A stretch of 24,125 nucleotides of DNA from Alphaproteobacteria bacterium. Lineage in GTDB: Bacteria > Pseudomonadota > Alphaproteobacteria > Sphingomonadales > Sphingomonadaceae. Below the pieces are notes generated by a model. It made no database searches and was not told where the DNA came from. It worked only from the letters and a program-made list of their open reading frames with translations. This document shows, piece after piece, positions 1 to 8,152 of the stretch (within the stretch, counting starts at the first letter, position 1; each line of letters opens with the position of its first letter). Location: contig JAHJWA010000026.1 in NCBI GenBank assembly GCA_018828205.1, positions 1 through 24,125 on the forward strand. Direction: 5' to 3'. The position numbers and the translations under genes were made by a program.

Positions 1-347
1 AGAGCGCCGAACCCGTTTGATTGGGCTGCTTCGCTCCGGTGAGAGGTCATCTATGAGAAGCTTCGTTTCGGGTCAACGGGTTTTTGCAATTTTATTTCGC
101 GAGCGTCGAAAAACGGGAGAATTCTGCGGGTTTCAGCGTGTCCCCAAAGCGTCATCTGGGAGCTCTCCCGGGGTGGCAAGCGAACCGTTTCGCTCTCTCC
201 CGGTGCGTTCTGGGCGAGTCCCGGGGTGATTCAGGCCCGCGAACCGCGTCCCGGGAGCCCGCGCCCGCGCCGATTCCGCACTGACTCGCCACCCGGCCCT
301 TCACTGGCACCTCGCTTTCGCTGTGATTCGATTCTACGCCTCTATCC
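1..347. other. Non-coding leader upstream of flippase gene
   Basis: No convincing gene. Short frames here have unnatural composition and lack the G/C third-position bias of neighbouring genes. The first 20 bases could hold the last codons of an upstream gene (agc gcc gaa ccc gtt tga), but that is too little to call. Bases 60-125 are AT-richer than the surroundings. A perfect 6-bp inverted repeat, AGCGAA-ccgt-TTCGCT, lies at 179-194, and variants of TCCCGG(GG) recur around 167, 198, 221 and 251. This may be a regulatory leader for the polysaccharide gene; that is inference. Confidence 0.5.
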
Positions 348-1907
348 ATGCACAGCGCGGACGAGCGCCCCGAGGGGCCGGTGAACACAGACGGGAAGGC
401 CCAGGCATCGACCGGGCCCGCGCCCGACGGCTTTGGCGCCCGCGTGCGCGACGCCCTCGCCTGGCGTTATGGGAGTCAGGTCATCGCCCAGATCATCACC
501 TGGGGTTCGACGCTCCTGGTGGTGCGCTTGCTCGATCCCAGCGATTACGGGCTCTTCGCGATGAGCCAGGTGGTGCTCGCCGCGCTGGCCTTCCTCAATG
601 GATGGGGCTTCGCCAATTCGCTGATCCAGCAGGAGAGCATCGGCAAGCGCGACATCGGTCAGGCCTTCGCGATGCTGCTGGTGCTCAATTTCGGACTGGC
701 CGCGGCGCAGATCCTGATCGCGCCCTATGCCGCGCTCTATTACAGCGAGCCGCTGATCGAGGACATGCTCCATATCCAGGCGCTGCTGTTCCTCACCACG
801 CCCTTTATAGCCCTGCCCAGCGCCTTGCTGTCGCGCGAGCTCTCGTTCCGTACCCAGGCGATCGCCAATATGATCGCCGCGATCGCGGGGGCGATCACCG
901 CGCTGGTGATGGCGTGGTATGGCTTTGGCGTCTGGGCGCTGGTCTGGGCGCCGATCGTCTCCTTCGCGGTCCGCGCGGTCGCGCTGACGATCGGCGCCTG
1001 GCCGCTCACCCTGCCCGTGTTCGACCTCAGGGGTGCGGGCGCCATGGTCAGCTACGGCGGGGCGATGACGCTGTGCCAGATGCTGTGGATCGTGCAGAGC
1101 CAGAGCGACATCTTCATCGCGGGGCGGACCTTCGAGCCCTATGACCTGGGGCTCTATGCCGAGGCGCTGTTCCTCACGCTGATCGTGACGGGCCGCTTCC
1201 TGCCCCCGCTCAACGAGGTGGCGTTCCCGGCCTACTCCGAGCTGCACAAGGCCGGGCACAGCCTGGCGCCCTATTTCCTGCGCTCGATGCGCAGCGTCGC
1301 GATCGTCACCGGCCCTATCTATATCGGACTCGCGCTGACCGCTCCCGAAGCCATCGCCACGCTGTTCGGCGAGAAATGGCTGCCGATGGTGCCGATCGTC
1401 GCCAGCCTGGCGCTGATCATGCCGTTCCGCTCGCTCGAGATCATCTGCACCCCGGCGACCAACGCCACCGGTCGGCCGCGGATCTACGTCTATACCAGCC
1501 TGGCCGGCGCGGTGCTGTTCACCGCCGGCTTCCTGGTCGGGGTGGAATACGGGGCGATGGGGCTGGTCCATGCATGGTGGGTCGCCTCGCCGTTGCTGCT
1601 CGCCTTCACGCTCGCGCTGACCCTGCCGGTGGTGGGGGTGACGGTATGGGAATGGGGCAAGGCGATCTGGCCCGCGATCGTCGCCTGCGCGGCGATGGCG
1701 GCGGCGGTGAGCGGCTTGCGGATGATCCTGCCCGACTGGCCGGCTCCCCTCGGCCTCGCCGCGCTCGCCGCCACCGGAGCCGCGACCTATGCCGCGGTCA
1801 TCTGGTTCGGGTGGCGCGGCGTCGTCCACGAGAGCTGGGCGATGATCCGGCAGAGGCCCGCGTCCGGACCCCAGCCGGGCGGGCGGATGCAGACCACCGC
1901 GGGCTGA
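348..1907 (+). CDS. Lipopolysaccharide/polysaccharide flippase (MOP superfamily, WzxC-like)
   Basis: A 519-residue integral membrane protein of the oligosaccharide flippase type, expected to move undecaprenyl-linked sugar units across the inner membrane during O-antigen or exopolysaccharide assembly. After a polar N-terminal stretch of about 40 residues, hydrophobic segments repeat along the whole length, consistent with 12-14 helices. The start of the first helices (ITWGSTLLVVRLLDPSDYGLFAM) has the RLL-P-DYG-F pattern typical of WzxC-like proteins in the polysaccharide synthesis family. The ATG at 348 has no good Shine-Dalgarno sequence. No glycosyltransferases are seen next to it, so the substrate cannot be told; a polysaccharide cluster may lie left of the window. 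Family assignment is confident, substrate unknown. Confidence 0.9.
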   Translation: MHSADERPEGPVNTDGKAQASTGPAPDGFGARVRDALAWRYGSQVIAQIITWGSTLLVVRLLDPSDYGLFAMSQVVLAALAFLNGWGFANSLIQQESIGKRDIGQAFAMLLVLNFGLAAAQILIAPYAALYYSEPLIEDMLHIQALLFLTTPFIALPSALLSRELSFRTQAIANMIAAIAGAITALVMAWYGFGVWALVWAPIVSFAVRAVALTIGAWPLTLPVFDLRGAGAMVSYGGAMTLCQMLWIVQSQSDIFIAGRTFEPYDLGLYAEALFLTLIVTGRFLPPLNEVAFPAYSELHKAGHSLAPYFLRSMRSVAIVTGPIYIGLALTAPEAIATLFGEKWLPMVPIVASLALIMPFRSLEIICTPATNATGRPRIYVYTSLAGAVLFTAGFLVGVEYGAMGLVHAWWVASPLLLAFTLALTLPVVGVTVWEWGKAIWPAIVACAAMAAAVSGLRMILPDWPAPLGLAALAATGAATYAAVIWFGWRGVVHESWAMIRQRPASGPQPGGRMQTTAG

Positions 1908-2012
1908 GCCCCCCAAGCGCGCCCTCATCCCGCCCCTCCCCGATCGCCGCGGTGCTGGCTGCCGTTTTTTGGCCATCGCGGCGTGGTCTATCTCTCGCAT
2001 TGGAGAGGCGTC

Positions 2013-2993
2013 ATGGCACGCATCATATTCGCGGCGGCAGTGACCGCCGTGGCAGCGGTTCTGGCGATGTCGAATCCGGCACCCGCGAAGGCAGGTCAGG
2101 CGCCGCCCGCTCCCGTGCTTGCCGGCCAGCCCAACCCGATCGCAGACTTCGCGATCGCTCTCGATCGCTATCTGCGAATGACCGTCCCGGTCACGATCGC
2201 GGGGGTCGGACCGTTCCGGTTCCTGATCGATACCGGAGCGCAGGCCACGGTGGTGACCGACCGCGTCGCCGATCGCCTGCTGCTGGTCCCGACCGGCCGG
2301 GCGCTGCTGGTCGCGATGGGCAGCAGCCGGATGGTCGAGACCATCGAGCTCGACGGGCTGGAGTTCGCCAACCGCCGGCTCGACGGGCTGACCGCGCCGC
2401 TGCTCGAGGCCCGCCATGTCGGCGCCGACGGGATCCTCGGGCTCGACAGCCTGCAGAATCTGCGGGTGCTGATGGATTTCCGCCAGAACAGCATCTCGGT
2501 TGCCGATGCCCATGACGACCGCGCGACGGGGTACGAGATCGTTGTCCGGGCGCGGCGCAAGCTGGGGCAGATGATCATCACCGACGCCCGGATCGACGGG
2601 GTGCGCACCGCGATCATCATCGACACCGGCGCCGCCGGTTCGCATGGCAATGCCGCGCTGCGCCGCCGGCTTGGCGCGCGCCACCACGCCGAATTGTTCA
2701 CCACCGACGTCAACGGCTTCGAACTCCGCAGCGATCTCGCCATTGCGGGGACCTTGCGGATCGGCGGGATGACGATGACGCGGGTGCCGATCGGCTATGC
2801 CGACAGTCCGGTGTTCGCGCAGCTCGGTCTCGACGACCGGCCCGCGCTGATCCTGGGCATGCGGAGCCTGCGCGCCTTCGACCGCGTGGCGATCGATTTC
2901 GCCGATCGCCGCATCCTGTTCGATCTGCCCGACGGCGTGGAGGCCACTCCCGCGACCAGGCAGATCTTCTACCCCTCGCGGATCGGGTCGTAA
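2013..2993 (+). CDS. Exported two-lobed retropepsin-like aspartic protease
   Basis: A 326-residue protein with an N-terminal signal peptide (about residues 1-27, ending near PAKA), so probably periplasmic. It carries two aspartic protease half-sites in one chain: Asp73-Thr-Gly in FLIDTGAQATVV and Asp204-Thr-Gly in IIIDTGAAGSHG. Each is followed by the hydrophobic-Gly segment expected downstream (GILGLDSL near 140, LILGMRSLRAFD near 280). The chain could therefore form a pepsin-like active site without dimerising. The start is set at ATG 2013 because GGAGAGG lies just upstream and the signal peptide starts there; a GTG at 1983 in the same frame would add ten residues. It lies between the flippase and the Atm1 exporter, about 105 bp after the former. 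Substrate unknown. Confidence 0.85.
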   Translation: MARIIFAAAVTAVAAVLAMSNPAPAKAGQAPPAPVLAGQPNPIADFAIALDRYLRMTVPVTIAGVGPFRFLIDTGAQATVVTDRVADRLLLVPTGRALLVAMGSSRMVETIELDGLEFANRRLDGLTAPLLEARHVGADGILGLDSLQNLRVLMDFRQNSISVADAHDDRATGYEIVVRARRKLGQMIITDARIDGVRTAIIIDTGAAGSHGNAALRRRLGARHHAELFTTDVNGFELRSDLAIAGTLRIGGMTMTRVPIGYADSPVFAQLGLDDRPALILGMRSLRAFDRVAIDFADRRILFDLPDGVEATPATRQIFYPSRIGS

Positions 2994-3033
2994 CAATGTC
3001 GTGACGATGCGAGGACGGGGCGGTGATCGGAGG

Positions 3034-3056
3034 GCGGCGCTTGTGCAAAGCGCCGC
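3034..3056. repeat. Hairpin between protease and Atm1 genes
   Basis: A perfect 9-bp inverted repeat, GCGGCGCTT (3034-3042) and AAGCGCCGC (3048-3056), separated by five bases. It begins 41 bp after the protease stop and ends 21 bp before the Atm1 start. No T run follows, so it is not a classical intrinsic terminator. It could reduce read-through or shape the 5' leader of the exporter mRNA; both are inference. Confidence 0.5.
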
Positions 3057-3077
3057 GCCGCCCCAAATGCCCAACCC

Positions 3078-4895
3078 ATGCCCCCCGACACGATAACTTC
3101 CAGCACCCCGCGCGACGCCGAGAGCTGGGCGACCTTGCGGCGCTTCCTTCCCTATCTCTGGCCCCACGGCAATCCTCAGCTCAAGCGCCGGATCGCGGTG
3201 GCATTGCTGCTGGTGCTGCTGGCCAAGGGGGTGATGCTGGCGCTGCCCTTCGCCTACAAACGGGCGGTCGATGCCATGTCGGCCCCGGGCAATGAGGCGG
3301 TGATGGTCGCGCTGGCGCTGGTGCTGGCCTATGGTCTGGGGCGCTTCTCCGCGACCGTCTTCGACAATCTGCGCAACATCGTCTTCGAACGCGTCGGCCA
3401 GGAAGCCACGCGCAACCTCGCGGTCGACGTGTTCCAGCGCCTCCACCGGCTGTCGCTGCGCTTCCACCTGTCGCGCCGGACGGGCGAGGTCACCAAGATC
3501 ATCGAGCGCGGCACCAAGAGCATCGATAGCATGCTCTATTTCCTGCTCTTCAACATCGCCCCGACCGTCATCGAGCTGATCGCGGTGGGGGTGATCTTCT
3601 ATTTCAACTTCGGGCTCGGGCTGGTGGCCGCAACCGCCCTGGCGGTGGTGGCCTATATCGTCGTCACCCAGCGGATCACCGAATGGCGCACCGATCTGCG
3701 CCGCGAGATGAACGATCTCGACGGAACCGCGCTGTCGCGCGCGGTCGATTCGCTGCTGAATTACGAGACGGTCAAATATTTCGGCGCCGAGCACCGCGAG
3801 GAAGAGCGCTATTCGCGCGCGGCGCATGCCTATTCCGAAGCCGCGATCAAGTCCGACACCTCGCTCGGCCTGCTCAACATCACCCAGGCGCTGATCACCA
3901 ATGCGCTGATGGCAGGCGCGATGGCCTATACCGTATGGGGCTGGAGCCGCGGCGAGCTGACCGTGGGCGATCTGGTGTTCGTGAACACCTATCTGCTCCA
4001 GCTGTTCCGCCCGCTCGATCTGCTCGGCGTGGTCTATCGCACGATCCGCCAGGGGCTGGTCGACATGGCGCAGATGTTCCATCTGATGGACACCGGGGTC
4101 GAGGTCGCGGACGCGCCCGGCGCCCCGGCGCTGGTGGTGGGCCGGCCCTCGGTCACCTTCGACAAAGTCGTGTTCGGCTATGATGCGGACCGCACGATCC
4201 TGCAGGGGCTCAGCTTCGAGGTCCCCGCCGGGACTACGCTGGCGATCGTCGGCCCCTCGGGCGCGGGCAAGAGCACGATCGCGCGGCTGTTGTTCCGCTT
4301 CTACGATCCGCAGAGCGGGCGCATCCTGATCGACGGGCAGGATATCGCGCACGTCCGGCAGGACAGCCTGCGCGCGCATATCGGCATCGTCCCGCAGGAC
4401 ACCGTGCTGTTCAACGACACGGTGGGCTATAACATCGCCTATGGCCAGGAGGGCGCCACCCCGGAGCAGATCGAACAGGCCGCGCGCGATGCGGCGATCC
4501 TGCCCTTTATTGAGCGGCTGCCCGCGGGCTTCGACACCGAGGTCGGCGAGCGCGGGCTCAAGCTCTCGGGGGGAGAGAAGCAGCGCGTCGCGATCGCGCG
4601 CACGCTGCTCAAGAACCCGCCGATCGTGGTCCTCGACGAGGCGACCAGCGCGCTGGATTCGAGGACCGAGCAGGACATTCTGCAGACGCTGCAGCGCGTG
4701 TCGAAGGGCCGCACCACGCTGGCGATCGCGCATCGCCTCTCGACCATCGCCTCCGCCGACCGGATCATCGTGCTCGACGAAGGCCGTGTCCACGAGACCG
4801 GCTCGCACCGCGAATTGCTGCGCCACGACGGGCTCTACGCCGAGATGTGGCAGCGACAGGCCGCGGAACGCCGGCCCGAACGCGCGGAAGTTTAG
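3078..4895 (+). CDS. Atm1-type ABC exporter (fused permease and ATPase)
   Basis: A 605-residue ABC half-transporter, expected to act as a homodimer in the inner membrane. Residues about 35-330 form the six-helix permease. The ATPase domain follows, with Walker A GPSGAGKST (392-400), signature LSGGEKQR (496-503), Walker B IVVLDEAT (516-523) and H-loop His552. The segment NYETVKYF (228-235) and the set of Arg204/Arg208, Asn267 and Gln270 match the region that binds glutathione in Atm1 proteins. Known Atm1 homologues export glutathione conjugates, possibly metal-glutathione complexes or sulfur species linked to Fe-S metabolism and heavy-metal tolerance. The stop lies in a 10-bp tandem duplication (4886-4905) and overlaps the stop of the convergent gene. 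Subfamily call is confident; the physiological substrate is not shown. Confidence 0.93.
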   Translation: MPPDTITSSTPRDAESWATLRRFLPYLWPHGNPQLKRRIAVALLLVLLAKGVMLALPFAYKRAVDAMSAPGNEAVMVALALVLAYGLGRFSATVFDNLRNIVFERVGQEATRNLAVDVFQRLHRLSLRFHLSRRTGEVTKIIERGTKSIDSMLYFLLFNIAPTVIELIAVGVIFYFNFGLGLVAATALAVVAYIVVTQRITEWRTDLRREMNDLDGTALSRAVDSLLNYETVKYFGAEHREEERYSRAAHAYSEAAIKSDTSLGLLNITQALITNALMAGAMAYTVWGWSRGELTVGDLVFVNTYLLQLFRPLDLLGVVYRTIRQGLVDMAQMFHLMDTGVEVADAPGAPALVVGRPSVTFDKVVFGYDADRTILQGLSFEVPAGTTLAIVGPSGAGKSTIARLLFRFYDPQSGRILIDGQDIAHVRQDSLRAHIGIVPQDTVLFNDTVGYNIAYGQEGATPEQIEQAARDAAILPFIERLPAGFDTEVGERGLKLSGGEKQRVAIARTLLKNPPIVVLDEATSALDSRTEQDILQTLQRVSKGRTTLAIAHRLSTIASADRIIVLDEGRVHETGSHRELLRHDGLYAEMWQRQAAERRPERAEV

Positions 4896-5209
4896 GGAAG
4901 TTTAGGCCTGGAACGCGAATCGGCGCGCTGCTTGCCGCCCGGCGGGTCCGCGACCATCTCCCCGTCGGTCCCGATGTTGCAGCCTTGCTTGGCGGCCTCG
5001 AGCCTTCGTTCGAACTCCTCGCCCTGCAGGATATCCGCGACCTCGAGCTCGATGTCGAGTTCCTCCGGCGGCATCCGCTCGGGCACAAGCACCGGTTCGA
5101 GCCGCTCGAGGGCGACCGCGAGCGCCGATGTGTCCGGCATGGGAGGCGCATCATCGGGCCGCTCGGCGCGCAGTGGTGGCCGGGCGCTCGGAGTGGCCCG
5201 GGGACTCAC
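4892..5209 (-). CDS. Small hypothetical protein downstream of a LexA-type box
   Basis: I do not recognise this family. The frame is strongly coding: codons from about 5140 down to 4892 end almost always in G or C, and the translation is an ordinary acidic, helix-prone sequence (for example PPEELDIELEVADILQGEEF). The frame allows 105 residues from GTG 5209, but ATG 5140 (82 residues, beginning MPDTSALAVAL) is equally possible. Neither has a Shine-Dalgarno sequence. A separate 23-codon frame beginning at ATG 5222 ends at 5151, just before ATG 5140, and could be a leader peptide or the remains of a frameshifted N terminus. No signal peptide or membrane helix is visible. A GAAC-N7-GAAC element at 5234-5248 suggests control by LexA. 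The stop codon overlaps the Atm1 stop convergently and is created by a 10-bp tandem duplication. Confidence 0.6.
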   Translation of the reverse strand: MSPRATPSARPPLRAERPDDAPPMPDTSALAVALERLEPVLVPERMPPEELDIELEVADILQGEEFERRLEAAKQGCNIGTDGEMVADPPGGKQRADSRSRPKLP

Positions 5210-5233
5210 GATCTTTGCTCATTCGCGAGTATG

Positions 5234-5248
5234 GAACATAAAAGGAAC
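5234..5248. promoter_or_regulatory. Putative LexA (SOS) box GAAC-N7-GAAC
   Basis: GAACATAAAAGGAAC on the plus strand, which reads GTTC-N7-GTTC on the minus strand. This is the direct-repeat LexA operator of alphaproteobacteria, with the AT-rich centre usual for real sites. It lies 25 bp upstream of the GTG 5209 start of the minus-strand small gene. A possible -10 (CATACT, 5233-5228 on the minus strand) directly follows it, so LexA binding would block that promoter. The plus-strand gene at 5507 is about 260 bp away and a less likely target. Confidence 0.7.
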
Positions 5249-5506
5249 GTGCAGGAAAGTGCTATTTGGGCAGTGCGGGGGCGGGTCCGTTAGCGGGCGA
5301 TTGGATATCGCGCCGCTTGGAGCACGAACCGCAGCAAAGTGGCCGCGCACTTCCGGTGCATGCAGTCCGTACGAGATCGCCGGGAATGGATGCAAAGTCG
5401 CCGGCAAGTGGGCGGCCGAAGCGCACGCCGGACACCTCCTCTTGATCATAACGCCAAGGACGCACTAGGAATACCCAGCCGAATGGGGTCGGCAGGGGGG
5501 TAACAG

Positions 5507-6142
5507 ATGGCTCAGGGGACACAGGCCGTTCGCGATTTCGCAGTAAAACCGCTCTTCGCAGAGCCGCACTTTATCACGAACATCGCTCACGCCATCAGCG
5601 CGACGCAGATCGACTTCATCAAGTCGGTCAAGATGCAGCAAAACCAGATGAACCACATCTCGGAAGACCTTTATCTCTTTCAAAGGCCCGAACTGGCATC
5701 GCTGCGCGAGGCGGTCGACACCGCGCTGGCCACCTTTGCGCAGGAGGTGCTGGGTATCTGCCACGAATTGGCGGTGACGCAGAGCTGGGCCCTCATGAAC
5801 CCGCCGGGCGTCGGAATGCATGCGCACACGCACTCCAACTCGCTGGTGTCCGGTTCGCTCTACTACGCCCCATTGCCCGATCCGCCGGGCAACATGGTGT
5901 TCGAAAGAACCAATGGATATCGTCAGATCGAGATGGCGGTAAACCAGGAGAAGACCAGCATCTACAACGCCCAGCGCAATGCGATAATCCCGAAGCAGGG
6001 CGATCTGGTGTTGTTCTCCAGCTCCATCCTGCATTTCGTGGAAGTGAACCGGTCGGACGAGAACCGGCATTCGATCGCCTTCAACGCATTCCCGCGCGGG
6101 ACGATCGGCAATTATCAGGATGTCAGCGAACTCAAGCTCTAG
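5507..6142 (+). CDS. Putative 2OG-Fe(II) oxygenase (TIGR02466-like)
   Basis: A 211-residue soluble protein resembling the putative 2-oxoglutarate/Fe(II) oxygenases of the TIGR02466 (2OG-FeII_Oxy_5) type. Visible signatures are a His-rich motif MHAHTHSNSLVSGSLYY (His105, 107, 109) entering the core strand, LVLFSSSILHFVEV with the distal metal His176, and ENRHSIAFN with Arg187 as the likely 2-oxoglutarate anchor. The classical HxD carboxylate is not obvious, since the first motif reads HxHxH; metal ligation should be tested rather than assumed. The start has a G-rich Shine-Dalgarno region (GGGGGG, about 5495-5500). Substrate is unknown; related proteins occur near many kinds of biosynthetic genes. 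It stands alone, convergent with hslU. Confidence 0.75.
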   Translation: MAQGTQAVRDFAVKPLFAEPHFITNIAHAISATQIDFIKSVKMQQNQMNHISEDLYLFQRPELASLREAVDTALATFAQEVLGICHELAVTQSWALMNPPGVGMHAHTHSNSLVSGSLYYAPLPDPPGNMVFERTNGYRQIEMAVNQEKTSIYNAQRNAIIPKQGDLVLFSSSILHFVEVNRSDENRHSIAFNAFPRGTIGNYQDVSELKL

Positions 6143-6196
6143 CCTGCGGGCTGGCCGGCTGCACTGCAGCTCTCGTTCTCGTCCCCCTTGAGTGGG

Positions 6197-7498
6197 CTAC
6201 AGGATATACTTGCTCAGATCCTTGTCGCCCGCCAGATCGTCGAGCCTTTCGCGGACATAGGCGGCGTCGACCGTCACCGTCTCGCCGCCGTGTTCCTCGG
6301 CCTCGAAACTGATATCCTCGAGCAGCCGCTCCATCACCGTCTGCAGCCGCCGCGCGCCGATGTTCTCGATGCTCTCGTTGACCTGCGCGGCGATCTTGGC
6401 GACCTCGGCCACCGCCTCGTCGCGGATGTCGAGCGTGACGCCCTCGGTGCCCAGCAAGGCGCGGTACTGCTCGACCAGATTGGCGCGGGTTTCCGACAGG
6501 ATGCGGACGAAATCCGCCTCGGTCAGCGCGCGCAGTTCGACCCGGATCGGCAGGCGGCCCTGAAGTTCGGGGAGCATGTCGGAGGGCTTGGCGACGTGGA
6601 AGGCGCCGCTGGCGATGAAGAGCACGTGGTCGGTCTTCATCGGCCCGTATTTGGTCGCGACCGTGGTGCCCTCGATCAGCGGCAGCAGATCGCGCTGGAC
6701 GCCCTCGCGGCTGACCGATCCGCCGCGCACGTCGGAAACCGCGATCTTGTCGATCTCGTCGAGGAAGACGATCCCGTTGGTCTCGGCGTTCTCGAGCGCG
6801 ACGCGGGCGACATCGTCCTGGTCCATCCGCTTCTCGGCCTCTTCCTCGACCAGCTTGTCCCAGGCATCGGGGACCTTGAGCTTGCGGCGCTTTGCGGCCG
6901 ATTTGCCCATCGCCTTGCCGAGCATGTCGGAGAGATCGATCATCCCGACCCCGCCGGGCATGCCGGGGATGTCCATCCCTTTGCTGGGCGCATCGCGGAC
7001 CTCGATCTCGACCTCGGTGTCGTTCATCGCGTTCTGGACGATCCGCTCGCGGAAGGCCTCGCGGGTGGCTTCCGAGGCGTTGTCGCCCACCAGCGCGACC
7101 AGCAGCCGATCCATCGCCGCCTCGCTGGCGGATTCGCGCACCGCCTCGCGGCGGCGCTCCTTCTCGAGCCGGATCGCTTCCTCGACGAGGTCGCGGGCGA
7201 TCTGCTCGACATCGCGGCCAACATAGCCGACCTCGGTGAACTTGGTCGCCTCGACCTTGACGAAGGGGGCCTCGGCGAGCTTGGCCAGCCGGCGGCTGAT
7301 CTCGGTCTTGCCGCAGCCCGTGGGGCCGATCATCAATATGTTCTTGGGCGTGACCTCGTCGCGCAGCTCGGGGCCGAGCTGCTGGCGGCGCCAGCGGTTG
7401 CGCAGCGCGACGGCGACCGCGCGCTTGGCTTCGTTCTGACCGATGATGTGCTCGTCGAGGGCGGCGACGATCGCCTTGGGGGTGAGGGCCTGGATCAT
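6197..7498 (-). CDS. hslU: ATP-dependent protease ATPase subunit HslU
   Basis: A 433-residue AAA+ unfoldase that forms a hexamer and feeds proteins into the HslV peptidase in the cytoplasm. Walker A is GPTGCGKT (58-65), the pore motif GYVGRD is at 91-96, the I-domain spans roughly 105-235, Walker B is IVFLDEID (243-250) and sensor-2 is GARRL (381-385). The C terminus DLSKYIL is the conserved tail that docks into HslV and activates it. Length is normal for the family. It lies 71 bp downstream of hslV on the same strand, so it is probably cotranscribed from the heat-shock promoter ahead of hslV. A long frame on the opposite strand is only a shadow of this gene. Confidence 0.97.
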   Translation of the reverse strand: MIQALTPKAIVAALDEHIIGQNEAKRAVAVALRNRWRRQQLGPELRDEVTPKNILMIGPTGCGKTEISRRLAKLAEAPFVKVEATKFTEVGYVGRDVEQIARDLVEEAIRLEKERRREAVRESASEAAMDRLLVALVGDNASEATREAFRERIVQNAMNDTEVEIEVRDAPSKGMDIPGMPGGVGMIDLSDMLGKAMGKSAAKRRKLKVPDAWDKLVEEEAEKRMDQDDVARVALENAETNGIVFLDEIDKIAVSDVRGGSVSREGVQRDLLPLIEGTTVATKYGPMKTDHVLFIASGAFHVAKPSDMLPELQGRLPIRVELRALTEADFVRILSETRANLVEQYRALLGTEGVTLDIRDEAVAEVAKIAAQVNESIENIGARRLQTVMERLLEDISFEAEEHGGETVTVDAAYVRERLDDLAGDKDLSKYIL

Positions 7499-7569
7499 AG
7501 AATCGACAGTTTTCCGTTGAGGTTCGCGCCGCCCGTCTCGAGGGTGTCGGCGCGGGAGAATACGAGGGG

Positions 7570-8145
7570 TCAGACGGTTTCGAGCGTCACATTGCCATTG
7601 GTGAAGACGCAGACATCCGCCGCCACCGCCATGGCCTTGCGCGCGATCTTCTCGGGATCGTCCTCGTAATCGGTGAGCGCCTTGGCCGCGGCGAGCGCGA
7701 AATTGCCCCCCGAGCCGATCGCGGCGATCCCGCCTTCGGGCTCGAGCACGTCGCCATTGCCGGTGAGGACGAGAAGGTTGTCCTTATCCGCGACGATCAT
7801 CAGCGCTTCGAGATTGCGGAGGTATTTGTCCATCCGCCATTCCTTGGTCATCTCGACCGCGGCGCGGAGCAATTGGCCGTTGTACTGATCGAGCTTCTTC
7901 TCGAGCCGTTCGAACAGGGTGAAGGCATCGGCGGTCGCGCCGGCAAAGCCGGCGACCACCGTTTCCACCCCCTTGTCATCCTTGGCGCCGATCCGGCGGA
8001 CCTTCTTGGCGTTGGGCTTCATCACGGTGTTGCCCATGGAGACCTGTCCGTCTCCGGCAATGACCGTGGTATCGCCGCGCTTGACGCCGATGATGGTGGT
8101 GGAATGCCAGGGCGTCAGCCCGTGGCGGGAATCTGTGTCAGCCAT
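7570..8145 (-). CDS. hslV: ATP-dependent protease subunit HslV
   Basis: A 191-residue peptidase of the HslUV protease, related to proteasome beta subunits. Residues 1-15 (MADTDSRHGL... to HS) form a short propeptide; the mature protein should begin at Thr16 in TTIIGVKRG, the catalytic N-terminal threonine. GDGQVSMGNTVMK and the KVRRI segment, with the conserved lysine, follow as in other family members. The start is placed at ATG 8145 because this gives the family-typical N terminus; a GTG at 8169 in frame would add eight residues but lies inside the promoter. No Shine-Dalgarno sequence precedes ATG 8145, because the -10 element is only 7 bases away. The transcript may therefore be leaderless. 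Confidence 0.96.
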   Translation of the reverse strand: MADTDSRHGLTPWHSTTIIGVKRGDTTVIAGDGQVSMGNTVMKPNAKKVRRIGAKDDKGVETVVAGFAGATADAFTLFERLEKKLDQYNGQLLRAAVEMTKEWRMDKYLRNLEALMIVADKDNLLVLTGNGDVLEPEGGIAAIGSGGNFALAAAKALTDYEDDPEKIARKAMAVAADVCVFTNGNVTLETV

Positions 8146-8152
8146 GCGAGCG

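Noticed and set aside
17..229. Short plus-strand frames in the left leader
   Set aside because: No ribosome-binding site, no codon bias and no recognisable sequence.
342..4826. Minus-strand open frame of 1494 codons
   Set aside because: Antisense to the flippase, protease and Atm1 genes; high GC removes stops. Composition is Arg/Asp/Gln/His-rich with no domains, while all three plus-strand proteins are clear.
6188..7669. Plus-strand frame of 493 codons opposite hslU
   Set aside because: Shadow of hslU, with all HslU motifs on the minus strand.
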